Origin: JBKEAJ01 sp047972135
Lineage (GTDB): Bacteria > Bacteroidota > Bacteroidia > Bacteroidales > Prolixibacteraceae
Length of the DNA: 64,000 nt
Direction: 5' to 3'
Assembly (NCBI GenBank): GCA_047972135.1
Contig: JBKEAJ010000118.1
Coordinates: forward strand, 1 to 64,000
Part shown: positions 16,848-25,349 of the stretch, one piece after another
Position numbering within the stretch: position 1 is the first letter of the stretch
Layout: every line of letters begins with the position of its first letter
Notes under the pieces: model-generated
Seen by the model: the letters and a program-made list of their open reading frames with translations, nothing else
Database searches by the model: none
What the model was told of the DNA's origin: nothing
Position numbers and translations under genes: made by a program

Positions 16848-18131
16848 CTAAAATAAGTATCCTATAATTACATAAACTCCCGTATCGCCCAAATCGCCAT
16901 TCAGCAAGTGAGCATAATCGACACCCACTACAAAATTCTCATTATGTATAGCTTTTATTCCCAGACCGACGGAGCTATTCAATTTAGGAAGCTGATAGTC
17001 AAAATATTTTGCTCTATCGGCAGCCGAAACGGCATTGAGGTTCATATCGGTTTCCTTTGCTATCATAAACATATCGTAGAAAGCATTGACGCCGAAGTTT
17101 ATGTTTTGCTTCAATATTCTTGTTTTGATTGGCACCCACCTCAGCTCAAAATTCGAGAAGGCATAAGCATCAGCAATTGCACGGTTTCTCAGCACCCCCC
17201 GCGAGGAGCTTTTACCTCCAAAAGCAAAGAGAGGGGCTTTGAGTTGGTCATCATAAATAAGGCTTTTTGCATAAATAGGAGTATTCTCACTTTTATAATC
17301 CAACCCCAGCCTAAAAGCAAAGGTCAACTTCTTATCAATCAGCTTTATGTACTGCCGATGCACCAACGAAAAGGAATAGAAAGTATTACTGCTCCCTGCA
17401 AATCCGGGCGACACAAGAAACATCACACCCGAAAAAATCCCACTTTGCGGGTTTTCGAGCTGAGTGCGAGTATCATAGTTAAAGCCTAATTTTAGAGTTG
17501 TAAAATGCCCTCCGTCGGCTTCATTTTTGTCTATCAATCCCCAATCTTGGTACTTCTCGTATAGGTTTTCGATACTTTCGTAGTCATTATCTTTAAGTTT
17601 CGGACGAGCCACGTCAACATTTGTAAATTCAAGTCCGGCAAGGAGTTTCAGTGTTTTCTCGTCATTAAGGCTATACAGCCCTGTGGCATATCCCAGAATT
17701 TTATCATTTTTATAAGTATAGAAAGCCTTTACGCTATCTTTACTGTCCACATTTTTCCGATTTGAGTCATAGCCGTTTAAACCGATAAAATTCATTCTAT
17801 CTTCGGGCTGATATCTAAAGCCTGCATGAATTTCAAATCTATCGAGAGCGAAGTTCTTATAATCAGCGATATACAAAGCACTGCCATTTGTAAACCACGA
17901 AGCCTCAAGGTAGAGCAAGCTCTCAAGATTTGGGTATCTCGATGGCTTCCCAAAGTTATTTATCTGAGTAATAAGCCCGTACTGAAAGCCAAAATCCGAG
18001 TCGTAGGATATTACGGGCAGGATGCTAAGGCTATAACCTGTTTTTATTTTGGAAGAGTCGGCGGCTTGCGCATTTGTTTTGATGATGGTAGAGCCACAGA
18101 GCAGCAGTAGTATAGTAAGTATTTTTCTCAT
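16848..18131 (-). CDS. Outer-membrane beta-barrel protein, surface-antigen/Omp85 barrel-like, without POTRA domains (paralogue 1)
   Basis: 427 residues. A signal peptide covers about 1-22 (TNAQA). The remainder is a barrel-like series of alternating strands, with FDYDTRT-like turns, a conserved loop reading APLFAFGGKSSSRGVLRNR (compare the L6-type R-G motif of Omp85 barrels) and a terminal phenylalanine. No POTRA domains are present, so it is not an assembly factor such as BamA. Its role is unknown. A closely similar gene of identical length lies 257 bp upstream. It has its own promoter-like box at 18300-18307. Confidence 0.8.
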   Translation of the reverse strand: MRKILTILLLLCGSTIIKTNAQAADSSKIKTGYSLSILPVISYDSDFGFQYGLITQINNFGKPSRYPNLESLLYLEASWFTNGSALYIADYKNFALDRFEIHAGFRYQPEDRMNFIGLNGYDSNRKNVDSKDSVKAFYTYKNDKILGYATGLYSLNDEKTLKLLAGLEFTNVDVARPKLKDNDYESIENLYEKYQDWGLIDKNEADGGHFTTLKLGFNYDTRTQLENPQSGIFSGVMFLVSPGFAGSSNTFYSFSLVHRQYIKLIDKKLTFAFRLGLDYKSENTPIYAKSLIYDDQLKAPLFAFGGKSSSRGVLRNRAIADAYAFSNFELRWVPIKTRILKQNINFGVNAFYDMFMIAKETDMNLNAVSAADRAKYFDYQLPKLNSSVGLGIKAIHNENFVVGVDYAHLLNGDLGDTGVYVIIGYLF

Positions 18132-18299
18132 AAGATTGTTTTATCAACCGCTTTCCAGCAGCCATTTATTTATTTTTCTTAGTTCAGTTCTTCAACATCA
18201 TATTCATTCAAAAAAGTTTCGACTGACTAATACAAAGGCTATTCTACCACCAAATTATCTAAGTCGAAGAAAAATAATTCCCTTGCCTTACTCATAAAA

Positions 18300-18307
18300 C
18301 AAAAGTA
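18300..18307 (-). promoter_or_regulatory. -7 box upstream of barrel paralogue 1
   Basis: Plus strand CAAAAGTA reads TACTTTTG on the minus strand. The leader would be about 165 nt. It suggests that paralogue 1 can be transcribed independently of paralogue 2. Confidence 0.45.
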
Positions 18308-18388
18308 CAAAAAGTAGTCCCAAAAGACAACTTTCCTTGATTTCTCTACTCTGAGAAATAATTCTCTCCTTACTCATAAGGCAAAATA

Positions 18389-19672
18389 CTAAAACAAGTA
18401 GCCGACAGTTGTGTAGACTCCCGAGTCGCCCAAAGTTCCGTTAAGCAATCGGGCGTAGTCGACACCTATAACGAAGTTTTCGTTCTGCACAAATCGTACG
18501 CCCACGCCTACTGTGCTATTAAACATTGGCAGTTTATAGGCAAAATACTTGCTTTGCTCTGCTAGCGACACCCTGTCCAAATTCATCTCTGTTTCTTTTA
18601 CTATTGAAAAGGCATCATAGAAAGCATTCAGCCCAATGTCGATATTCTGTTTGAGAATCCGCATTCGCAGAGCCACCCACCGAAGTTCAAAATTCGAGAA
18701 AGCATAGGCATCGGCATAAGCACGATTTCTCAGCACTCCCCTAGCCGAATATTTCCCACCAAACGCAAAAAGCGGCGCTCTAAGTTGATCGTCGTAAATA
18801 AGGTTTTTGGCATAAATGGGAGTGTTCTTGCTTTTATAGTCTAGCACCAGCCTATATGCAAAGGTCAATTTCCTATCAATCAACATTATATACTGACGAT
18901 GAACAAGAGACAGCGAATAGAAAGTATTTGTACTGCCTGCAAATCTGGGCGACACAAGCAACAAGACTCCCGCAAACAATCCTTTCTGAGGATTTTCGAG
19001 TTTCGTACGAGTATCGTATGTCAAACCAATTTTAGCTGTTCCAAAATATCCTCCGTCGGCTTCTGTTCTATCTATCAAGCCCCAATTTTGATATTTATCA
19101 TATAGATTTTCAATATCCGAATAGTCGCTATCTTTCAGTTTTGGGTCTGCGATTTTTATATGTGTAAATTCAATGCCGGCAATAAGTTTTAGGCTTTTCA
19201 TCTCGTTGATATTGTATATGCCTGTTGCATAACCCATTATCTTATCATTCTTATAGCCATAAAAGACCTTCATGCTGTCTTTGTTGTTTACATTCTCACG
19301 ATTTGAATCGTAGCCGTTAAAGCCAAGAAAGCGCATTCTATTCTCGGGCTGATATCTAAAGCCAGCATGTATTTCAAATTTCTGAAAGCTGTAATTTTTG
19401 TAGTCTGCCGAATACAAAGAGCTGCCTTTTGTCGTCCACGAAGCCTCCATATACAGGGAACTTACTAGTTTGGGGTATCGTGATGGTTTGCCGAAGTTAT
19501 TTATCTGCCCCATTATGCCGTACTGCAAGCCGAAGTCGGAATCGTAGGACAGTATTGGTATTGCTCCAAAATTATAACCTTCTTTTATTTTTGTGGAATC
19601 TTGCGTTTGTGCATTTACGACGAATGTTTTAGATATCAGTAGTAATACAATATAAACTATATTCTTTCTCAT
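18389..19672 (-). CDS. Outer-membrane beta-barrel protein, surface-antigen/Omp85 barrel-like, without POTRA domains (paralogue 2)
   Basis: 427 residues, collinear with paralogue 1 along the whole length and without obvious gaps. Shared runs include ISYDSDFG-type starts, NNFGKPSRYP, GFRYQPE, LNGYDSNR and LVHRQYI. It has the same signal peptide layout (cleavage near VNAQ) and the same terminal GYLF. The two genes are a tandem duplication that has diverged but kept both reading frames, which argues that both are used. A TTG-N20-TATATTTG promoter lies about 85-90 bp upstream. No function can be named. Confidence 0.8.
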   Translation of the reverse strand: MRKNIVYIVLLLISKTFVVNAQTQDSTKIKEGYNFGAIPILSYDSDFGLQYGIMGQINNFGKPSRYPKLVSSLYMEASWTTKGSSLYSADYKNYSFQKFEIHAGFRYQPENRMRFLGFNGYDSNRENVNNKDSMKVFYGYKNDKIMGYATGIYNINEMKSLKLIAGIEFTHIKIADPKLKDSDYSDIENLYDKYQNWGLIDRTEADGGYFGTAKIGLTYDTRTKLENPQKGLFAGVLLLVSPRFAGSTNTFYSLSLVHRQYIMLIDRKLTFAYRLVLDYKSKNTPIYAKNLIYDDQLRAPLFAFGGKYSARGVLRNRAYADAYAFSNFELRWVALRMRILKQNIDIGLNAFYDAFSIVKETEMNLDRVSLAEQSKYFAYKLPMFNSTVGVGVRFVQNENFVIGVDYARLLNGTLGDSGVYTTVGYLF

Positions 19673-19761
19673 TAATTCTTACATATACAGACTAACTCTT
19701 ATAGTGTCCAATCAATTTATCAATCTCAACATCAATATATTGAACATCCTTTATCATAATG

Positions 19762-19769
19762 CAAATATA
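19762..19769 (-). promoter_or_regulatory. -7 box upstream of barrel paralogue 2
   Basis: Plus strand CAAATATA reads TATATTTG on the minus strand. A TTG lies 20 bases further upstream, giving the full Bacteroidetes promoter layout. Confidence 0.6.
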
Positions 19770-19856
19770 CCAATAATTTTAGACAAGCTCAATATTTCGC
19801 AAGCCAAAAGTATGTATCCATTCCTATCATAAAATGGCAAGTTAATATAAGCAAAC

Positions 19857-19985
19857 AGCTATTAGATTTATGCCTTTCAGGCATCAACAACACACCTTCA
19901 GAGACGCACGACAATGTATCTCTACATCCTTCTGTATTAAAAGGCTGAAAGCCTTTGGTCTGATAGCGTAGGGCTTCGCCTTACG
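19857..19985. repeat. Repeated block H, copy 2
   Basis: TATTAGATTTATGCCTTTCAG, CACCTTCAGAGACGCACG, TCTACATCCTTCTGTATTAA and AAGGCTGAAAGCCTT follow the same order as 12826-12932. A small AGGGCTTCGCCTT hairpin ends it. From 19986 to 20123 nothing further was recognised. Confidence 0.85.
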
Positions 19986-20123
19986 AAAAGATAACTCCTA
20001 GTATATCAAACACTGAAAGTGCGATAGTCATTACTCGAATGTTTAGATTTTTGGGGGTTCGGATCTTCGGACTGACAGCCGGGCAGAAAATGTTCTGCCC
20101 TTACATTATGTCCATCATCTATC

Positions 20124-20199
20124 GTCATTGCGAGCGTCAGCGTAGCAATCTGTTCTTTGTAGGTAGAGATTGCCACGTCGCCAGCTCCTCGCAATGACG
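20124..20199. repeat. Palindromic repeat module A, full copy
   Basis: GTCATTGCGAGCGTCAGCG...AGCAATCTG...AGATTGCCACG...CTCCTCGCAATGACG, with nested inner and outer inverted repeats. A GCCTAAGGCGTACGGCATAC block and CAACGATTAAAC words follow up to 20335. Confidence 0.85.
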
Positions 20200-20384
20200 T
20201 TCATTTGTTTGGCGGCATCATTTACAATTTACCATTAAATTGCTTATAGCCTAAGGCGTACGGCATACAGCATTTTTAAACTTTAAACAAATCAACGATT
20301 AAACAATTCAGCAGTTCAACGATTCAACAAATCAACAATGCTGTTTACTTATTAGAGCCATTTTTATTAATTGGTCATTTTTAG

Positions 20385-20392
20385 TACTTTTG
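20385..20392 (+). promoter_or_regulatory. -7 box of the AlbA-domain gene
   Basis: TACTTTTG fits TAnnTTTG and gives a leader of about 35 nt before the ATG at 20431. Confidence 0.5.
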
Positions 20393-20430
20393 AGCCTAAA
20401 ATCACTAAGTTTGAGCATTAATTCAGACGT

Positions 20431-21357
20431 ATGGCATTACTTGACGAAATAAGAAAAGGCGAAAGTAAGACTTTAGAATTTAAGGAAGTTTTTACGGATA
20501 AAAAAAAACTCATTAAAACGATTATTGCATTTTCAAATACTGCTGGAGGGAAACTACTGATTGGAGTGGGAGATGACGGAAAGATTGTACTTGTGGTGGA
20601 AGTTGTCAGAGGTAATCAGAAGCCGTACTATCATAAAGCTAAAGGTCGAGATAATGGGACATACTTCAGATTGGGAGCAACAAACAGGGAAGCTAGTGCT
20701 GAGTATATCCAAGAGCTAGAAAGACAAAAAAGAAATATTAGCTATGATGAAGAGATATGCTATAATGCAGAACTGTCAAATTTAGATCTATCGCCACTTA
20801 TCAATAAGTTTAAAGATAAAGGAAAAGCTTTAGATGATGACAAACTTAAAAATCTCAAGCTCATAAAGACTGAATCTGGCAAGACTTATCCTACCAATGG
20901 CTTAATGATTATTTTGGGCTTATTTCCGCATTGCATTGTAAAATGCGCAAGATTCAAAGGGAATACTATGGAAGATATTTTTAACGGTAGAAGTGAAGCA
21001 CGGAATAGAGTAGTGTCAAACATCTTCAAGGAGTTAAGTTTAATTGAGCAATGGGGAACGGGGATAGGCAGAATAATTACAAGCTGTAAAGAACATGGAC
21101 TAGATACTCCAAGAATTTCGGAACAAAATGACTTCTTCGACATAGAAATTAAGCGTTCTAAAGCAATTACGGACGAAAAAAAGGACATTCTACTTCATCT
21201 ACTTAACAAGTCAAGGGTAACAAGAAAAGAAGCTATTGACTTGTTGGGCTTACAGAAAACAAAGGTTCATAAAGTTTTATCGGAGCTAGTAGATGAGGGA
21301 TTAATAATAAAGCAGGGGCAAGGACGAAGCACCTATTATATATTAAAGGCAGAGTAA
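20431..21357 (+). CDS. AlbA/Schlafen-type ATP-binding protein, apparently with two internal in-frame deletions
   Basis: 308 residues; relatives are usually about 450-480. The N-terminus (LLDEIRKGESKTLEFKEVF, IAFSNTAGGKLLIGVGDDGKI) is a clear AlbA_2 (Schlafen) domain. However, GDDGKI is followed at once by VVEVVRGNQKPYYH, which normally comes about 40 residues later. A second jump occurs between ARFKGNTMEDIF and GRSEARNRVVSNIFKELSLIE. This omits most of the GHKL-type ATPase region, about 130 residues by family comparison. A C-terminal winged helix (about 255-308) remains. The frame stays open through both jumps. It may be a reduced but working regulator or a decaying gene. Family roles include DNA binding and transcription control. 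Confidence 0.75.
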   Translation: MALLDEIRKGESKTLEFKEVFTDKKKLIKTIIAFSNTAGGKLLIGVGDDGKIVLVVEVVRGNQKPYYHKAKGRDNGTYFRLGATNREASAEYIQELERQKRNISYDEEICYNAELSNLDLSPLINKFKDKGKALDDDKLKNLKLIKTESGKTYPTNGLMIILGLFPHCIVKCARFKGNTMEDIFNGRSEARNRVVSNIFKELSLIEQWGTGIGRIITSCKEHGLDTPRISEQNDFFDIEIKRSKAITDEKKDILLHLLNKSRVTRKEAIDLLGLQKTKVHKVLSELVDEGLIIKQGQGRSTYYILKAE

Positions 21358-21421
21358 ACTACATTATAACACAATGATACAGAGTAGTTTACAAGAGACA
21401 AAAGAGAAAAGATCGGGAATA

Positions 21422-22837
21422 ATGACAGAGATAAACGACATACTCGACAACGAGGTAATAAAAGCCGTTGCGCAATGCTCGCAGGACGAGGGGCTGAACG
21501 CCTTTATAATAGGAGGTTTTGTAAGAGACCTCATACTGCAACGTCCCTCGAAGGACATCGACATTGTTACCGAGGGCAAGGGCATTGAGCTTGCCGAGAG
21601 CGTTGCACGGAGTCTGTCGCCAGTTCCAAAGGTTTCAATTTTCAAGACCTATGGCACTGCCATGTTCAAGCACGGCGATATTGAATATGAGTTTGTCGGC
21701 GCACGCAAGGAATCTTACAAGCGAGAGTCTCGCAATCCTGATGTAGAGCCGGGTACGATTGAGGACGACCAAAGGCGCAGGGATTTCAGCATCAACACCT
21801 TGGCTATCAGCTTAAATCAGGTTGATTATGGCAAAATAATAGACCCATTCAATGGGCTAGACGATTTAAACAACAAGCTACTCCGCACTCCGCTAGACCC
21901 TGTTGCCACCTTTTCCGACGACCCTCTGCGCATGATGAGAGCAATAAGATTTGCCACTCAACTAAATTTCCGTATTGACGACAAAGCAATGGAAGCCATA
22001 AGCCAACAAAGCGAGAGGATAAGGATTATTTCCAAAGAACGCATTGCCGACGAGCTTAACAAGATAATGCTGAGCCAACGTCCCTCTTTGGGTTTCAAAC
22101 TCCTCGACATGACGGGGCTACTTAAAATAATTCTTCCCGACGTAGACAAGCTGAAAGGGCGTGAGGAGATAGACGGGATAGGACATAAAGACGTGTTCTA
22201 CCACACCCTGCAGGTACTCGACAAGCTCTGCGAAAATTCCGACGATTTGTGGTTGCGGTGGTCTGCCCTACTCCACGACATCGGCAAGCCACAGACCAAG
22301 CAGTTTGTTCCAAATATTGGATGGACTTTTCATTCTCACAATTTTGTGGGCGAGAAGATGGTACCACGTATTTTCAAGCAGACCAAGCTGCCGCTGAACG
22401 ACAAGATGAAGTTCGTACAAAAGATGGTGGGTTTACACATGCGCCCCATCGCCTTGGTTGAGGACGGTGTGTCGGACTCTGCCATCCGCCGTTTGCTATT
22501 TGATGCAGGCGACGACATAGAGCAACTTATGACCCTCTGCAAAGCCGACATTACCACCAAAGACGGCAGGAAAGCAGAACGTTTTCTCAATAATTTCAAG
22601 AAGGTACGTACCAAATTGGTCGAGATAGAGGAAAAAGATGCCGTCAGAAATTTCCAACCTCCTGTTGACGGCGAAGAGATAATGCAAATATTCGGACTGT
22701 CGCCATGTCGTCAGGTGGGCGATTTAAAATCAGCAATAAAGAATGCTATCCTCGACGGCGAAATATCAAACGACCGCGAGCAAGCACTAGCACTTCTACT
22801 ACAAAAAGCAAAGGAGATGGGATTGGAGCCTCAATAA
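21422..22837 (+). CDS. cca: CCA tRNA nucleotidyltransferase with HD domain
   Basis: 471 residues from the ATG at 21422, which places the catalytic start (FIIGGFVRDLILQRPSKDID) near residue 30 as in relatives. The head domain carries the DxD metal site within KDIDIV, and ERRDFSINT-type residues appear as RRRDFSINTLA. A C-terminal HD domain is marked by LLHDIGKP and HSHNFVGEKM. It adds or repairs the CCA end of tRNAs, which matters here because the one tRNA gene in the window lacks an encoded CCA. It follows the AlbA gene by 64 bp and may share its transcript. Confidence 0.93.
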   Translation: MTEINDILDNEVIKAVAQCSQDEGLNAFIIGGFVRDLILQRPSKDIDIVTEGKGIELAESVARSLSPVPKVSIFKTYGTAMFKHGDIEYEFVGARKESYKRESRNPDVEPGTIEDDQRRRDFSINTLAISLNQVDYGKIIDPFNGLDDLNNKLLRTPLDPVATFSDDPLRMMRAIRFATQLNFRIDDKAMEAISQQSERIRIISKERIADELNKIMLSQRPSLGFKLLDMTGLLKIILPDVDKLKGREEIDGIGHKDVFYHTLQVLDKLCENSDDLWLRWSALLHDIGKPQTKQFVPNIGWTFHSHNFVGEKMVPRIFKQTKLPLNDKMKFVQKMVGLHMRPIALVEDGVSDSAIRRLLFDAGDDIEQLMTLCKADITTKDGRKAERFLNNFKKVRTKLVEIEEKDAVRNFQPPVDGEEIMQIFGLSPCRQVGDLKSAIKNAILDGEISNDREQALALLLQKAKEMGLEPQ

Positions 22838-22845
22838 ATGGTTCA

Positions 22846-23877
22846 TCATTCGGCAGTCGGTTTCACGATAATCTCAAGCCAAATTGGCAGGTGGTCGCTA
22901 TATCCACCGATATATTTAAAGCCATTATAAGTTCTGAAAGTTTTTTTGCCGAGATATTTCTCGTCTTTCACGAGCAGGAAATCGCTCTTATTTATATGAG
23001 CATCATCAGGGGAGGTAGATAAGCAGATGCTTCCGGCAAGCAGGTTTCCACTAACGATAAATTGGTCGAGTACTGACCATTGGTTTCTGTATTTATGAGT
23101 GCCTACATTGTTGTTCATAAGGTGGTAAGACAGATTGTACAGGTCTGTTTGAGATATTTCTTTTGAAGGCACTTTTGCTCCTAGATGTAGCAACAGGCTC
23201 TCATCAGCAGGCTCATCGTTGAAATCGCCCATACACACCACCACTGCGGTCTTATCATTTGCAAGAGCTGAGTCTGTCAGTCGTCTGAGAGATTGACCTG
23301 CAAGGGCTCTTTTAGCATCGCTCTTTTTCACACCCGAATATTTTGATGGCCAGTGGTTGACAAAAAAATGAATATAATCCTTGCAGCCCTCAAATCTACC
23401 TTTCACTTGCAGAATCTCCCTGCTGTGTTCCACCTTTCCGTCTATTATCAAGGGATAATGCTTAAAGGTACTCGGCGTAAACTCATCGGTTTTATACAGC
23501 AGTGCTACATCTATACCTCTAAAATCGGGGGAATCTTTATGAATAATTTTATATCCCAATTTCTTCAGAGGAGTTGTGTTCACAAGTCGCTCCAATACCT
23601 TTCTGTTCTCCACCTCGCAAAAGCCTATTACGGCGGGGAACTTATTGCCTGTCGAGGCAATAAGCTGATATATCCTTTTGCATTTTGCGGAAAGTTTTTT
23701 GTTAGACCAGCCTCGAATGCCACCACCCACAAACTCGTCGTCGGCAGTATCGGGATTATCCTCTGTATCAAACAGGTTTTCCAAGTTGTAGAACATTATC
23801 ACATGGGAGGTATCTTGCGCCTGGACGCTAATAGTGACAAGCATTAAACACAATATGACGAAGACATTTACCCTCAT
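22846..23877 (-). CDS. Secreted endonuclease/exonuclease/phosphatase (EEP) family protein
   Basis: 343 residues from the ATG at 23877; a slightly longer frame would use TTG. It has a signal peptide to about residue 20 (VQAQ). The EEP fold is marked by MFYNLENLFDTEDNPDTADDEF-like N-terminal residues, a FVNHWPSKYSG strand, the MGDFND metal site and a terminal SDHLPI motif with the catalytic His. The family covers secreted nucleases and phosphatases, and the substrate is not known here. It is convergent with cca, with 8 bp between stops. Confidence 0.9.
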   Translation of the reverse strand: MRVNVFVILCLMLVTISVQAQDTSHVIMFYNLENLFDTEDNPDTADDEFVGGGIRGWSNKKLSAKCKRIYQLIASTGNKFPAVIGFCEVENRKVLERLVNTTPLKKLGYKIIHKDSPDFRGIDVALLYKTDEFTPSTFKHYPLIIDGKVEHSREILQVKGRFEGCKDYIHFFVNHWPSKYSGVKKSDAKRALAGQSLRRLTDSALANDKTAVVVCMGDFNDEPADESLLLHLGAKVPSKEISQTDLYNLSYHLMNNNVGTHKYRNQWSVLDQFIVSGNLLAGSICLSTSPDDAHINKSDFLLVKDEKYLGKKTFRTYNGFKYIGGYSDHLPIWLEIIVKPTAE

Positions 23878-23914
23878 TTGCTCCAAATTTGTCTCTAAAC
23901 TAATAAATTATAAC

Positions 23915-23922
23915 TACTTTTG
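23915..23922 (+). promoter_or_regulatory. -7 box upstream of pyrE
   Basis: TACTTTTG fits TAnnTTTG. Transcription from here would include the palindromic repeat at 23960-24035 in a leader of about 165 nt. Confidence 0.5.
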
Positions 23923-23959
23923 CAAGTATTCAATTACGAATGAGATACCGAATACAAAC

Positions 23960-24035
23960 GTCATTGTGAGGGGTTGGCGACGAAGCAATCTCTACCGACA
24001 AGGGACAGATTGCCACACTAACGCTAGCAATGACG
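23960..24035. repeat. Palindromic repeat module A in the pyrE leader
   Basis: GTCATTGTGAGGGGTTGGCG...AGCAATCTC...AGATTGCCAC...CGCTAGCAATGACG. The outer and inner inverted repeats are present with several substitutions. It ends 55 bp before the pyrE ATG. Confidence 0.8.
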
Positions 24036-24090
24036 ATAATGTAAGGGTAGAACATTTTTCTACCCTGCGGTTAGTCTGAAAATCTATACA

Positions 24091-24711
24091 ATGAAAGAAA
24101 TAGCAAAAGCACTACTAGACATAAATGCGATAAAACTATCTCACAAAGAGCCGTTTACATGGGCATCGGGATGGAAATCTCCGATTTACTGCGACAATCG
24201 TAAAACCCTGTCATTCCCTGAAGTACGAAAACTCTTAAAGCAGAGTTTCAGCAAGCTCATCAAAGACAAATACCCTGATGCAGAAGTCGTTGCAGGCGTT
24301 GCCACAGGAGCGATCGCAATAGGAGCATTAGTTGCCGACGACTTGGGCTTACCATTCATCTACGTGCGTTCGGCACCAAAGGGACACGGTTTGGAAAACC
24401 TCATCGAAGGGGTAGTCAATAAAGGTAATAAGGTAGTCATTGTCGAAGACCTTATCTCTACGGGTGGCAGCAGTCTGAAAGCGGCAGAGGCAGTGCGAGC
24501 AAGCGGAGCAGAGGTTTTAGGCATGTGTGCTATTTTCAGTTACTTATTCCCTATTTCTACGGAAAACTTTCAGAAACAAAATATAGAACTTACTACACTC
24601 AGCAACTACAACGAGCTGATTGAGCTTGCCTCAGAGAGCGGCATCATCAGAAGCGAAGACATTGACAACTTAAAAAAATGGAGAGAAGCCCCCGACAAGT
24701 GGGGTGTTTAA
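24091..24711 (+). CDS. pyrE: Orotate phosphoribosyltransferase
   Basis: 206 residues. The PRPP-binding motif VVIVEDLISTGGSS lies at 115-128, and FTWASGWKSPIYCDNR and YVRSAPKGHG are the family substrate-binding segments. It forms orotidine 5'-phosphate from orotate and PRPP in pyrimidine synthesis. The SRPBCC gene follows after 12 bp and is probably co-transcribed. The leader contains a repeat hairpin, described separately. Confidence 0.95.
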   Translation: MKEIAKALLDINAIKLSHKEPFTWASGWKSPIYCDNRKTLSFPEVRKLLKQSFSKLIKDKYPDAEVVAGVATGAIAIGALVADDLGLPFIYVRSAPKGHGLENLIEGVVNKGNKVVIVEDLISTGGSSLKAAEAVRASGAEVLGMCAIFSYLFPISTENFQKQNIELTTLSNYNELIELASESGIIRSEDIDNLKKWREAPDKWGV

Positions 24712-24723
24712 AGTCATATAGAT

Positions 24724-25173
24724 ATGAGTGTAGAGAAATACGTCAGCAAGACAAAAACCATTAATAGCAATATTGACAAGGTGTACACACATCTTTCCAA
24801 CCTAGAAAATCTGTCCAAATATTTCTCTGAGGAGGTAATAGATAAAATAAATCAGGAAGTCCCGCAGGTACAAATAACAGACGTTCGTTCGGACTACGAT
24901 TCCATCAGAATAAATATTACAGGTATTGGCGAAACGGGTTTGAATGTTGTTGAGCGAGAGTCGCCTAAGCTAATAAAGCTAGCCACAGCCGAGAACTTTC
25001 CTTTACCCATCGCAGTATGGATTCAGTTGCTCTCGGTTTCTGAGCAACAGAGTAAGATGCGACTGACGGTACACATGTCGATGAACCTTATGGCAAAGAT
25101 GACTATTGGAAAAAAGATGAAAAAAGGAGTGGATAAAATGGCAGAGACACTATCAATGATGCCCTACTACTGA
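24724..25173 (+). CDS. SRPBCC (START-like) family protein
   Basis: 149 residues. The N-terminal pattern (VSKTKTINSNIDKVYTHLSN, then a helix with LENLSKYF) and the C-terminal long helix (KKMKKGVDKMAETLSMMPYY) fit the helix-grip fold of the polyketide-cyclase/SRPBCC superfamily. No catalytic residues are evident, and the ligand is unknown. Its placement directly after pyrE is a likely operon and does not reveal a function. Its last 7 bp overlap the small cysteine-protein gene on the other strand. Confidence 0.78.
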   Translation: MSVEKYVSKTKTINSNIDKVYTHLSNLENLSKYFSEEVIDKINQEVPQVQITDVRSDYDSIRINITGIGETGLNVVERESPKLIKLATAENFPLPIAVWIQLLSVSEQQSKMRLTVHMSMNLMAKMTIGKKMKKGVDKMAETLSMMPYY

Positions 25174-25301
25174 TTATCCTCTGTTTTAAGGGGCTTGCAT
25201 AACAAGCTCTTTTTCAGTGCGGTCTTGGCACATTTCTTGCACTCGAACTTAGGAGTATTTGGGTATTCGTAATGTTTATTTTTGCATGCTTTGTTACTCA
25301 T
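25167..25301 (-). CDS. Small cysteine-rich (zinc-ribbon-like) protein of 44 residues
   Basis: This frame reads MSNKACKNKHYEYP... and ends ...CKPLKTEDNQ. It has four cysteines, Cys6, Cys21, Cys24 (CKKC) and Cys35, plus a YPNTPKFECKKC core. I recall similar very short lysine-rich proteins with the same spacing in other Bacteroidetes, so I judge it real. It probably binds zinc. The function is unknown. The 3' end overlaps the SRPBCC gene by 7 bp. Confidence 0.65.
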   Translation of the reverse strand: MSNKACKNKHYEYPNTPKFECKKCAKTALKKSLLCKPLKTEDNQ

Positions 25302-25349
25302 ATCTCGGATTGATTATAATGATAACGATAAAGAATAACTTTTTGTTTT

